From Pampus argenteus (Eukaryota; Chordata; Actinopteri; Scombriformes; Stromateidae): a stretch of DNA of 64,000 nucleotides. The translations under genes and the position numbers were made by a program. Each line of letters opens with the position of its first letter. The first letter of the stretch is position 1. Shown piece after piece: positions 24,741 to 37,994 of this stretch. The stretch is from the NCBI GenBank assembly GCA_036937835.1, contig CM072863.1, positions 24,636,501 through 24,700,500 of the forward strand, given 5' to 3'. The notes under the pieces are model-generated. The model made no database searches. It was not told the origin of the DNA and saw nothing but the letters and a program-made list of their open reading frames with translations.

Positions 24741-26092
24741 GCCATCAACAAGTAACTGATTTCTAATGATTAGGACCAAAAAACTCACTTCTGAGAGCTT
24801 CCTGCAGCTTTTACTGTAACATTTGTACAAATAGCTTTCTCTCAGGCCAAAACTGACAACTACAGTTTTTCTTAAACAAGGAGCAATATTTTCAATCAAA
24901 ACCATGTTTGCCATCAACAAGTAACTGATTTCTAATGATTAGGACCAAAAAACTCACTTCTGAGAGCTTCCTGCAGCTTTTACTGTAACATTTGTAAAAA
25001 TAGCTTTCTCTCAGGCCAAAACTGACAACTACAGTTTTTCTTAAACAAGGAGCAATATTTTCAATCAAAACCATGTTTGCCATCAACAAGTAACTGATTT
25101 CTAATGATTAGGACCAAAAAACTCACTTCTGAGAGCTTCCTGCAGCTTTTACTGTAACATTTGTACAAATAGCTTTCTCTCAGGCCAAAACTGACAACTA
25201 CAGTTTTTCTTAAACAAGGAGCAATATTTTCAATCAAAACCATGTTTGCCATCAACAAGTAACTGATTTCTAATGATTAGGACCAAAAAACTCACTTCTG
25301 AGAGCTTCCTGCAGCTTTTACTGTAACATTTGTAAAAATAGCTTTCTCTCAGGCCAAAACTGACAACTACAGTTTTTCTTAAACAAGGAGCAATATTTTC
25401 AATCAAAACCATGTTTGCCATCAACAAGTAACTGATTTCTAATGATTAGGACCAAAAAACTCACTTCTGAGAGCTTCCTGCAGCTTTTACTGTAACATTT
25501 GTACAAATAGCTTTCTCTCAGGCCAAAACTGACAACTACAGTTTTTCTTAAACAAGGAGCAATATTTTCAATCAAAACCATGTTTGCCATCAACAAGTAA
25601 CTGATTTCTAATGATTAGGACCAAAAAACTCACTTCTGAGAGCTTCCTGCAGCTTTTACTGTAACATTTGTAAAAATAGCTTTCTCTCAGGCCAAAACTG
25701 ACAACTACAGTTTTTCTTAAACAAGGAGCAATATTTTCAATCAAAACCATGTTTGCCATCAACAAGTAACTGATTTCTAATGATTAGGACCAAAAAACTC
25801 ACTTCTGAGAGCTTCCTGCAGCTTTTACTGTAACATTTGTACAAATAGCTTTCTCTCAGGCCAAAACTGACAACTACAGTTTTTCTTAAACAAGGAGCAA
25901 TATTTTCAATCAAAACCATGTTTGCCATCAACAAGTAACTGATTTCTAATGATTAGGACCAAAAAACTCACTTCTGAGAGCTTCCTGCAGCTTTTACTGT
26001 AACATTTGTAAAAATAGCTTTCTCTCAGGCCAAAACTGACAACTATAGTTTTTCTTAAACAAGGAGCAATATTTTCAATCAAAACCATGTTT
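24741..26092 (+). repeat. 338-bp dimer tract, four dimers
   Basis: Eight monomers alternate gtacaaatag (24741, 25079, 25417, 25755) and gtaaaaatag (24910, 25248, 25586, 25924). The last one also has caactatagt and leads into the hairpin monomer at 26093. This is the longest strict alternation I saw. Confidence 0.88.
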
Positions 26093-26778
26093 GCCATCAA
26101 CAAGTAACTAATTTCTAATGATTAGGACCAAAAAACTCACTTCTGAGAGCTTCCTACAGCTTTTACTGTAACATTTGTAAAAATAGCTTTCTCTCGGCGA
26201 GAGAAGGCCAAAACTGACAACTATAGTTTTTCTTAAACAAGGAGCAATATTTTCAATCAAAACCATGTTTGCCATCAACAAGTAACTGATTTCTAATGAT
26301 TAGGACCAAAAAACTCACTTCTGAGAGCTTCCTGCAGCTTTTACTGTAACATTTGTAAAAAATAGCTTTCTCTCAGGCCAAAACTGACAACTACAGTTTT
26401 TCTTAAACAAGGATCAATATTTTCAATCAAAACCATGTTTGCCATCAACAAGTAACTGATTTCTAATGATTAGGACCAAAAAACTCACTTCTGAGAGCTT
26501 CCTGCAGCTTTTACTGTAACATTTGTAAAAATTGCTTTCTCTCAGGCCAAAACTGACATTTACAGTTTTTCTTAAACAAGGACCAATATTTTCATTCAAA
26601 ACCACGTTTTCCATCAACAAGTAACTGATTTCTAATGATTAGGACCAAAAAACTCACTTCTGAGAGCTTCCTGCAGCTTTTACTGTAACATTTGTAAAAA
26701 TAGCTTTCTCTCTGGCCAAAACTGACAACTACAGTTTTTCTTAAACAAGGAGCAATATTTTCAATCAAAACCATGTTT
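26093..26778 (+). repeat. Cassette H, copy 5
   Basis: The third monomer has the private change gacatttacag (near 26555) where the other copies read gacaattacag. Confidence 0.88.
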
Positions 26779-27030
26779 GCCATCAACAAGTAACTGATTT
26801 CTAATGATTAGGACCAAAAAACTCACTTCTGAGAGCTTCCTGCAGCTTTTACTGTAACATTTGTACAAATAGCTTTCTCTCAGGCCAAAACTGACAACTA
26901 CAGTTTTTCTTAAACAAGGATCAATATTTTCAATCAAAACCATGTTTGCCATCAACAAGTAACTGATTTCTAATGATTAGGACCAAAAAACTCACTTCTG
27001 AGAGCTTCCTGCAGCTTTTACTGTAACATT

Positions 27031-27095
27031 TGTACAAATAGCTTTCTCTCAGGCCAAAACTGACAACTACAGTTTTTCTTAAACAAGGATAAATA
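27031..27095. other. Recombinant monomer: ggataaat without the A deletion
   Basis: Normally ggataaat occurs in 168-bp monomers with taaaatagc. Here the left part is the palindrome type (gtacaaatag at about 27033) and the right part has ggataaat (about 27087). The exchange lies between monomer positions about 90 and 142. Confidence 0.75.
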
Positions 27096-28130
27096 TTTTC
27101 AATCAAAACCATGTTTGCCATCAACAAGTAACTGATTTCTAATGATTAGGACCAAAAAACTCACTTCTGAGAGCTTCCTGCAGCTTTTACTGTAACATTT
27201 GTACAAATAGCTTTCTCTCAGGCCAAAACTGACAACTACAGTTTTTCTTAAACAAGGAGCAATATTTTCAATCAAAACCATGTTTGCCATCAACAAGTAA
27301 CTGATTTCTAATGATTAGGACCAAAAAACTCACTTCTGAGAGCTTCCTGCAGCTTTTACTGTAACATTTGTAAAAATAGCTTTCTCTCAGGCCAAAACTG
27401 ACAACTACAGTTTTTCTTAAACAAGGAGCAATATTTTCAATCAAAACCATGTTTGCCATCAACAAGTAACTGATTTCTAATGATTAGGACCAAAAAACTC
27501 ACTTCTGAGAGCTTCCTGCAGCTTTTACTGTAACATTTGTACAAATAGCTTTCTCTCAGGCCAAAACTGACAACTACAGTTTTTCTTAAACAAGGAGCAA
27601 TATTTTCAATCAAAACCATGTTTGCCATCAACAAGTAACTGATTTCTAATGATTAGGACCAAAAAACTCACTTCTGAGAGCTTCCTGCAGCTTTTACTGT
27701 AACATTTGTAAAAATAGCTTTCTCTCAGGCCAAAACTGACAACTATAGTTTTTCTTAAACAAGGAGCAATATTTTCAATCAAAACCATGTTTGCCATCAA
27801 CAAGTAACTAATTTCTAATGATTAGGACCAAAAAACTCACTTCTGAGAGCTTCCTACAGCTTTTACTGTAACATTTGTAAAAATAGCTTTCTCTCAGGCC
27901 AAAACTGACAACTACAGTTTTTCTTAAACAAGGAGCAATATTTTCAATCAAAACCATGTTTGCCATCAACAAGTAACTGATTTCTAATGATTAGGACCAA
28001 AAAACTCACTTCTGAGAGCTTCCTGCAGCTTTTACTGTAACATTTGTACAAATAGCTTTCTCTCAGGCCAAAACTGACAACTACAGTTTTTCTTAAACAA
28101 GGAGCAATATTTTCAATCAAAACCATGTTT

Positions 28131-28815
28131 GCCATCAACAAGTAACTGATTTCTAACGATTAGGACCAAAAAACTCACTTCTGAGAGCTTCCTGCAGCTT
28201 TTACTGTAACATTTGTAAAAATAGCTTTCTCTCAGGCCAAAACTGACAACTATAGTTTTTCTTAAACAAGGAGCAATATTTTCAATCAAAACCATGTTTG
28301 CCATCAACAAGTAACTAATTTCTAATGATTAGGACCAAAAAACTCACTTCTGAGAGCTTCCTACAGCTTTTACTGTAACATTTGTAAAAATAGCTTTCTC
28401 TCGGCGAGAGAAGGCCAAAACTGACAACTATAGTTTTTCTTAAACAAGGAGCAATATTTTCAATCAAAACCATGTTTGCCATCAACAAGTAACTGATTTC
28501 TAATGATTAGGACCAAAAAACTCACTTCTGAGAGCTTCCTGCAGCTTTTACTGTAACATTTGTAAAAATAGCTTTCTCTCAGGCCAAAACTGACAACTAC
28601 AGTTTTTCTTAAACAAGGAGCAATATTTTCAATCAAAACCATGTTTGCCATCAACAAGTAACTGATTTCTAATGATTAGGACCAAAAAACTCACTTCTGA
28701 GAGCTTCCTGCAGCTTTTACTGTAACATTTGTACAAATAGCTTTCTCTCAGGCCAAGACTGACAACTACAGTTTTTCTTAAACAAGGAGCAATATTTTCA
28801 ATCAAAACCATGTTT
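28131..28815 (+). repeat. 685-bp block, first copy of a 1023-bp-offset duplication
   Basis: Shares with 29154-29838 the hairpin monomer (28300 and 29323) and the rare ggccaagactg (near 28753 and 29776). Differs by aacgattag near 28157. The same ggccaagactg with flanks recurs near 35557 and 52200. Confidence 0.85.
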
Positions 28816-31536
28816 GCCATCAACAAGTAACTGATTTCTAATGATTAGGACCAAAAAACTCACTTCTGAGAGCTTCCTGCAGCTTTTACTGTAACATTTG
28901 TAAAAATAGCTTTCTCTCAGGCCAAAACTGACAATTACAGTTTTTCTTAAACAAGGACCAATATTTTCATTCAAAACCATGTTTGCCATCAACAAGTAAC
29001 TAATTTCTAATGATTAGGACCAAAAAACTCACTTCTGAGAGCTTCCTACAGCTTTTACTGTAACATTTGTAAAAATAGCTTTCTCTCAGGCCAAAACTGA
29101 CAACTACAGTTTTTCTTAAACAAGGAGCAATATTTTCAATCAAAACCATGTTTGCCATCAACAAGTAACTGATTTCTAATGATTAGGACCAAAAAACTCA
29201 CTTCTGAGAGCTTCCTGCAGCTTTTACTGTAACATTTGTAAAAATAGCTTTCTCTCAGGCCAAAACTGACAACTATAGTTTTTCTTAAACAAGGAGCAAT
29301 ATTTTCAATCAAAACCATGTTTGCCATCAACAAGTAACTAATTTCTAATGATTAGGACCAAAAAACTCACTTCTGAGAGCTTCCTACAGCTTTTACTGTA
29401 ACATTTGTAAAAATAGCTTTCTCTCGGCGAGAGAAGGCCAAAACTGACAACTATAGTTTTTCTTAAACAAGGAGCAATATTTTCAATCAAAACCATGTTT
29501 GCCATCAACAAGTAACTGATTTCTAATGATTAGGACCAAAAAACTCACTTCTGAGAGCTTCCTGCAGCTTTTACTGTAACATTTGTAAAAATAGCTTTCT
29601 CTCAGGCCAAAACTGACAACTACAGTTTTTCTTAAACAAGGAGCAATATTTTCAATCAAAACCATGTTTGCCATCAACAAGTAACTGATTTCTAATGATT
29701 AGGACCAAAAAACTCACTTCTGAGAGCTTCCTGCAGCTTTTACTGTAACATTTGTACAAATAGCTTTCTCTCAGGCCAAGACTGACAACTACAGTTTTTC
29801 TTAAACAAGGAGCAATATTTTCAATCAAAACCATGTTTGCCATCAACAAGTAACTGATTTCTAATGATTAGGACCAAAAAACTCACTTCTGAGAGCTTCC
29901 TGCAGCTTTTACTGTAACATTTGTAAAAATAGCTTTCTCTCAGGCCAAAACTGACAACTATAGTTTTTCTTAAACAAGGAGCAATATTTTCAATCAAAAC
30001 CATGTTTGCCATCAACAAGTAACTAATTTCTAATGATTAGGACCAAAAAACTCACTTCTGAGAGCTTCCTACAGCTTTTACTGTAACATTTGTAAAAATA
30101 GCTTTCTCTCGGCGAGAGAAGGCCAAAACTGACAACTATAGTTTTTCTTAAACAAGGAGCAATATTTTCAATCAAAACCATGTTTGCCATCAACAAGTAA
30201 CTGATTTCTAATGATTAGGACCAAAAAACTCACTTCTGAGAGCTTCCTGCAGCTTTTACTGTAACATTTGTAAAATAGCTTTCTCTCAGGCCAAAACTGA
30301 CAACTACAGTTTTTCTTAAACAAGGATAAATATTTTCAATCAAAACCATGTTTGCCATCAACAAGTAACTGATTTCTAATGATTAGGACCAAAAAACTCA
30401 CTTCTGAGAGCTTCCTGCAGCTTTTACTGTAACATTTGTAAAAATAGCTTTCTCTCAGGCCAAAACTGACAATTACAGTTTTTCTTAAACAAGGACCAAT
30501 ATTTTCATTCAAAACCACGTTTGCCATCAACAAGTAACTGATTTCTAATGATTAGGACCAAAAAACTCACTTCTGAGAGCTTCCTGCAGCTTTTACTGTA
30601 ACATTTGTAAAAATAGCTTTCTCTCAGGCCAAAACTGACAACTACAGTTTTTCTTAAACAAGGAGCAATATTTTCAATCAAAACCATGTTTGCCATCAAC
30701 AAGTAACTGATTTCTAATGATTAGGACCAAAAAACTCACTTCTGAGAGCTTCCTGCAGCTTTTACTGTAACATTTGTACAAATAGCTTTCTCTCAGGCCA
30801 AAACTGACAACTACAGTTTTTCTTAAACAAGGAGCAATATTTTCAATCAAAACCATGTTTGCCATCAACAAGTAACTGATTTCTAATGATTAGGACCAAA
30901 AAACTCACTTCTGAGAGCTTCCTGCAGCTTTTACTGTAACATTTGTAAAAATAGCTTTCTCTCAGGCCAAAACTGACAACTACAGTTTTTCTTAAACAAG
31001 GAGCAATATTTTCAATCAAAACCATGTTTGCCATCAACAAGTAACTGATTTCTAATGATTAGGACCAAAAAATTCACTTCTGAGAGCTTCCTGCAGCTTT
31101 TACTGTAACATTTGTAAAAATAGCTTTCTCTCAGGCCAAAACTGACAACTACAGTTTTTCTTAAACAAGGAGCAATATTTTCAATCAAAACCATGTTTGC
31201 CATCAACAAGTAACTGATTTCTAATGATTAGGACCAAAAAATTCACTTCTGAGAGCTTCCTGCAGCTTTTACTGTAACATTTGTAAAAATAGCTTTCTCT
31301 CAGGCCAAAACTGACAACTACAGGTTTTCTTAAACAAGGAGCAATATTTTCAATCAAAACCATGTTTGCCATCAACAAGTAACTGATTTCTAATGATTAG
31401 GACCAAAAAACTCACTTCTGAGAGCTTCCTGCAGCTTTTACTGTAACATTTGTAAAAATAGCTTTCTCTCAGGCCAAAACTGACAACTATAGTTTTTCTT
31501 AAACAAGGAGCAAAATTTTCAATCAAAACCATGTTT

Positions 31537-32212
31537 GCCATCAACAAGTAACTAATTTCTAATGATTAGGACCAAGAAACTCACTTCTGAGTGCTTCCTA
31601 CAGCTTTTACTGTAACATTTGTAAAAATTGCTTTCTCTCAGGCCAAAACTGACAATTACAGTTTTTCTTAAACAAGGACCAATATTTTCATTCAAAACCA
31701 CGTTTTCCATCAACAAGTAACTGATTTCTAATGATTAGGACCAAAAAACTCACTTCTGAGAGCTTCCTGCAGCTTTTACTGTAACATTTGTAAAAATAGC
31801 TTTCTCTCAGGCCAAAACTGACAACTACAGTTTTTCTTAAACAAGGACCAATATTTTCAATCAAAACCATGTTTGCCATCAACAAGTAACTGATTTCTAA
31901 TGATTAGGACCAAAAAATTCACTTCTGAGAGCTTCCTGCAGCTTTTACTGTAACATTTGTAAAAATAGCTTTCTCTCAGGCCAAAACTGACAACTACAGG
32001 TTTTCTTAAACAAGGAGCAATATTTTCAATCAAAACCATGTTTGCCATCAACAAGTAACTGATTTCTAATGATTAGGACCAAAAAACTCACTTCTGAGAG
32101 CTTCCTGCAGCTTTTACTGTAACATTTGTAAAAATAGCTTTCTCTCAGGCCAAAACTGACAACTATAGTTTTTCTTAAACAAGGAGCAAAATTTTCAATC
32201 AAAACCATGTTT
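31537..32212 (+). repeat. Cassette A copy (accaagaaac subtype)
   Basis: V has accaagaaactc, a marker shared with the copies at 37319 and 54655. It is preceded by a Y-type monomer, as in the older tandem copies. Confidence 0.87.
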
Positions 32213-33902
32213 GCCATCAACAAGTAACTAATTTCTAATGATTAGGACCAAAAACCTCACTTCTGAGTGCTTCCTACAGCTTTTACTGTAACATTTGTAA
32301 AAATAGCTTTCTCTCAGGCCAAAACTGACAACTACAGTTTTTCTTAAACAAGGATCAATATTTTCAATGAAAACCATGTTTGCCATCAACAAGTAACTGA
32401 TTTCTAATTATTAGGACCAAAAAACTCACTTCTGAGAGCTTCCTGCAGCTTTTACTGTAACATTTGTACAAATAGCTTTCTCTCAGGCCAAAACTGACAA
32501 CTACAGTTTTTCTTAAACAAGGAGCAATATTTTCAATCAAAACCATGTTTGCCATCAACAAGTAACTAATTTCTAATGATTAGGACCAAAAAACTCACTT
32601 CTGAGTGCTTCCTACAGCTTTTACTGTAACATTTGTAAAAATAGCTTTCTCTCAGGCCAAAACTGACAACTACAGTTTTTCTTAAACAAGGATCAATATT
32701 TTCAATGAAAACCATGTTTGCCATCAACAAGTAACTGATTTCTAATGATTAGGACCAAAAAACTCACTTCTGAGAGCTTCCTGCAGCTTTTACTGTAACA
32801 TTTGTAAAAATAGCTTTCTCTCAGGCCAAAACTGACAACTATAGTTTTTCTTAAACAAGGAGCAATATTTTCAATCAAAACCATGTTTGCCATCAACAAG
32901 TAACTAATTTCTAATGATTAGGACCAAAAAACTCACTTCTGAGAGCTTCCTGCAGCTTTTACTGTAACATTTGTAAAAATAGCTTTCTCTCAGGCCAAAA
33001 CTGACAACTACAGTTTTTCTTAAACAAGGAGCAATATTTTCAATCAAAACCATGTTTGCCATCAACAAGTAACTGATTTCTAATGATTAGGACCAAAAAA
33101 CTCACTTCTGAGAGCTTCCTGCAGCTTTTACTGTAACATTTGTACAAATAGCTTTCTCTCAGGCCAAAACTGACAACTACAGTTTTTCTTAAACAAGGAG
33201 CAATATTTTCAATCAAAACCATGTTTGCCATCAACAAGTAACTGATTTCTAATGATTAGGACCAAAAAACTCACTTCTGAGAGCTTCCTGCAGCTTTTAC
33301 TGTAACATTTGTAAAAATAGCTTTCTCTCAGGCCAAAACTGACAACTACAGTTTTTCTTAAACAAGGAGCAATATTTTCAATCAAAACCATGTTTGCCAT
33401 CAACAAGTAACTGATTTCTAATGATTAGGACCAAAAAACTCACTTCTGAGAGCTTCCTGCAGCTTTTACTGTAACATTTGTAAAAATAGCTTTCTCTCAG
33501 GCCAAGACTGACAACTATAGTTTTTCTTAAACAAGGAGCAATATTTTCAATGAAAACCATGTTTGCCATCAACAAGTAACTGATTTCTAATGATTAGGAC
33601 CAAAAAACTCACTTCTGAGAGCTTCCTGCAGCTTTTACTGTAACATTTGTAAAAATAGCTTTCTCTCAGGCCAAAACTGACAACTATAGTTTTTCTTAAA
33701 CAAGGAGCAATATTTTCAATCAAAACCATGTTTGCCATCAACAAGTAACTAATTTCTAATGATTAGGACCAAAAAACTCACTTCTGAGAGCTTCCTGGAG
33801 CTTTTACTGTAACATTTGTAAAAATAGCTTTCTCTCAGGCCAAAACTGACAACTACAGTTTTTCTTAAACAAGGAGCAATATTTTCAATCAAAACCATGT
33901 TT

Positions 33903-34258
33903 GCCATCAACAAGTAACTGATTTCTAATGATTAGGACCAAAAAACTTACTTCTGAGAGCTTCCTGCAGCTTTTACTGTAACATTTGTAAAAATAGCTTT
34001 CTCTCGGCGAGAGAAGGCCAAAACTGACAACTACAGTTTTTCTTAAACAAGGAGCAATATTTTCAATCAAAACCATGTTTGCCATCAACAAGTAACTGAT
34101 TTCTAATGATTAGGACCAAAAAACTCACTTCTGAGAGCTTCCTGCAGCTTTTACTGTAACATTTGTAAAAATAGCTTTCTCTCGGCGAGAGAAGCCCAAA
34201 ACTGACAACTATAGTTTTTCTTAAACAAGGAGCAAAATTTTCAATCAAAACCATGTTT
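33903..34258 (+). repeat. Two adjacent hairpin monomers
   Basis: Palindromes at 33999-34015 and 34177-34193 are 178 bp apart. Both monomers have ctgattt and ctgcag, unlike the usual hairpin haplotype. The second is of Y type (caactatagt, gcaaaattttc) with gaagccc. The insertion has therefore been transferred onto different monomer backgrounds. Confidence 0.88.
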
Positions 34259-37200
34259 GCCATCAACAAGTAACTAATTTCTAATGATTAGGACCAAGAA
34301 ACTCACTTCTGAGTGCTTCCTACAGCTTTTACTGTAACATTTGTAAAAATTGCTTTCTCTCAGGCCAAAACTGACAATTACAGTTTTTCTTAAACAAGGA
34401 CCAATATTTTCATTCAAAACCACGTTTTCCATCAACAAGTAACTGATTTCTAATGATTAGGACCAAAAAACTCACTTCTGAGAGCTTCCTGCAGCTTTTA
34501 CTGTAACATTTGTAAAAATAGCTTTCTCTCAGGCCAAAACTGACAACTATAGTTTTTCTTAAACAAGGAGCAATATTTTCAATCAAAACCATGTTTGCCA
34601 TCAACAAGTAACTAATTTCTAATGATTAGGACCAAAAAACTCACTTCTGAGAGCTTCCTACAGCTTTTACTGTAACATTTGTAAAAATAGCTTTCTCTCA
34701 GGCCAAAACTGACAACTACAGTTTTTCTTAAACAAGGAGCAATATTTTCAATCAAAACCATGTTTGCCATCAACAAGTAACTGATTTCTAATGATTAGGA
34801 CCAAAAAACTCACTTCTGAGAGCTTCCTGCAGCTTTTACTGTAACATTTGTACAAATAGCTTTCTCTCAGGCCAAAACTGACAACTACAGTTTTTCTTAA
34901 ACAAGGAGCAATATTTTCAATCAAAACCATGTTTGCCATCAACAAGTAACTGATTTCTAATGATTAGGACCAAAAAACTCACTTCTGAGAGCTTCCTGCA
35001 GCTTTTACTGTAACATTTGTAAAAATAGCTTTCTCTCAGGCCAAAACTGACAACTATAGTTTTTCTTAAACAAGGAGCAATATTTTCAATCAAAACCATG
35101 TTTGCCATCAACAAGTAACTAATTTCTAATGATTAGGACCAAAAAACTCACTTCTGAGAGCTTCCTACAGCTTTTACTGTAACATTTGTAAAAATAGCTT
35201 TCTCTCGGCGAGAGAAGGCCAAAACTGACAACTATAGTTTTTCTTAAACAAGGAGCAATATTTTCAATCAAAACCATGTTTGCCATCAACAAGTAACTGA
35301 TTTCTAATGATTAGGACCAAAAAACTCACTTCTGAGAGCTTCCTGCAGCTTTTACTGTAACATTTGTAAAAATAGCTTTCTCTCAGGCCAAAACTGACAA
35401 CTACAGTTTTTCTTAAACAAGGAGCAATATTTTCAATCAAAACCATGTTTGCCATCAACAAGTAACTGATTTCTAATGATTAGGACCAAAAAACTCACTT
35501 CTGAGAGCTTCCTGCAGCTTTTACTGTAACATTTGTACAAATAGCTTTCTCTCAGGCCAAGACTGACAACTACAGTTTTTCTTAAACAAGGAGCAATATT
35601 TTCAATCAAAACCATGTTTGCCATCAACAAGTAACTGATTTCTAATGATTAGGACCAAAAAACTCACTTCTGAGAGCTTCCTGCAGCTTTTACTGTAACA
35701 TTTGTAAAAATAGCTTTCTCTCAGGCCAAAACTGACAACTATAGTTTTTCTTAAACAAGGAGCAATATTTTCAATCAAAACCATGTTTGCCATCAACAAG
35801 TAACTAATTTCTAATGATTAGGACCAAAAAACTCACTTCTGAGAGCTTCCTACAGCTTTTACTGTAACATTTGTAAAAATAGCTTTCTCTCGGCGAGAGA
35901 AGGCCAAAACTGACAACTATAGTTTTTCTTAAACAAGGAGCAATATTTTCAATCAAAACCATGTTTGCCATCAACAAGTAACTGATTTCTAATGATTAGG
36001 ACCAAAAAACTCACTTCTGAGAGCTTCCTGCAGCTTTTACTGTAACATTTGTAAAATAGCTTTCTCTCAGGCCAAAACTGACAACTACAGTTTTTCTTAA
36101 ACAAGGATAAATATTTTCAATCAAAACCATGTTTGCCATCAACAAGTAACTGATTTCTAATGATTAGGACCAAAAAACTCACTTCTGAGAGCTTCCTGCA
36201 GCTTTTACTGTAACATTTGTAAAAAATAGCTTTCTCTCAGGCCAAAACTGACAATTACAGTTTTTCTTAAACAAGGACCAATATTTTCATTCAAAACCAC
36301 GTTTGCCATCAACAAGTAACTGATTTCTAATGATTAGGACCAAAAAACTCACTTCTGAGAGCTTCCTGCAGCTTTTACTGTAACATTTGTAAAAATAGCT
36401 TTCTCTCAGGCCAAAACTGACAACTACAGTTTTTCTTAAACAAGGAGCAATATTTTCAATCAAAACCATGTTTGCCATCAACAAGTAACTGATTTCTAAT
36501 GATTAGGACCAAAAAACTCACTTCTGAGAGCTTCCTGCAGCTTTTACTGTAACATTTGTACAAATAGCTTTCTCTCAGGCCAAAACTGACAACTACAGTT
36601 TTTCTTAAACAAGGAGCAATATTTTCAATCAAAACCATGTTTGCCATCAACAAGTAACTGATTTCTAATGATTAGGACCAAAAAACTCACTTCTGAGAGC
36701 TTCCTGCAGCTTTTACTGTAACATTTGTAAAAATAGCTTTCTCTCAGGCCAAAACTGACAACTACAGTTTTTCTTAAACAAGGAGCAATATTTTCAATCA
36801 AAACCATGTTTGCCATCAACAAGTAACTGATTTCTAATGATTAGGACCAAAAAATTCACTTCTGAGAGCTTCCTGCAGCTTTTACTGTAACATTTGTAAA
36901 AATAGCTTTCTCTCAGGCCAAAACTGACAACTACAGTTTTTCTTAAACAAGGAGCAATATTTTCAATCAAAACCATGTTTGCCATCAACAAGTAACTGAT
37001 TTCTAATGATTAGGACCAAAAAATTCACTTCTGAGAGCTTCCTGCAGCTTTTACTGTAACATTTGTAAAAATAGCTTTCTCTCAGGCCAAAACTGACAAC
37101 TACAGGTTTTCTTAAACAAGGAGCAATATTTTCAATCAAAACCATGTTTGCCATCAACAAGTAACTGATTTCTAATGATTAGGACCAAAAAACTCACTTC

Positions 37201-37318
37201 TGAGAGCTTCCTGCAGCTTTTACTGTAACATTTGTAAAAATAGCTTTCTCTCAGGCCAAAACTGACAACTATAGTTTTTCTTAAACAAGGAGCAAAATTT
37301 TCAATCAAAACCATGTTT

Positions 37319-37994
37319 GCCATCAACAAGTAACTAATTTCTAATGATTAGGACCAAGAAACTCACTTCTGAGTGCTTCCTACAGCTTTTACTGTAACAT
37401 TTGTAAAAATTGCTTTCTCTCAGGCCAAAACTGACAATTACAGTTTTTCTTAAACAAGGACCAATATTTTCATTCAAAACCACGTTTTCCATCAACAAGT
37501 AACTGATTTCTAATGATTAGGACCAAAAAACTCACTTCTGAGAGCTTCCTGCAGCTTTTACTGTAACATTTGTAAAAATAGCTTTCTCTCAGGCCAAAAC
37601 TGACAACTACAGTTTTTCTTAAACAAGGACCAATATTTTCAATCAAAACCATGTTTGCCATCAACAAGTAACTGATTTCTAATGATTAGGACCAAAAAAT
37701 TCACTTCTGAGAGCTTCCTGCAGCTTTTACTGTAACATTTGTAAAAATAGCTTTCTCTCAGGCCAAAACTGACAACTACAGGTTTTCTTAAACAAGGAGC
37801 AATATTTTCAATCAAAACCATGTTTGCCATCAACAAGTAACTGATTTCTAATGATTAGGACCAAAAAACTCACTTCTGAGAGCTTCCTGCAGCTTTTACT
37901 GTAACATTTGTAAAAATAGCTTTCTCTCAGGCCAAAACTGACAACTATAGTTTTTCTTAAACAAGGAGCAAAATTTTCAATCAAAACCATGTTT
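37319..37994 (+). repeat. Cassette A copy inside duplication copy 2
   Basis: Exact counterpart, by eye, of 31537-32212 at offset 5782. Confidence 0.87.

Larger units (their letters stand above)
29073..34514 (+). repeat. 5.44-kb segmental duplication, copy 1
   Basis: Matches 34854-40296 at offset 5781 then 5782. Shared rare markers: ggccaagactg (29776), accaagaaac (near 31574), aaaaacctcac (near 32253), ggccaagactg (near 33503), cctggagc (near 33797), acttacttc (near 33946) and gaagccc beside a hairpin (near 34190). The only difference I noticed is an extra A in copy 2 near 36220. The right breakpoint is at monomer position 88 of the monomer at 34428. Confidence 0.92.
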
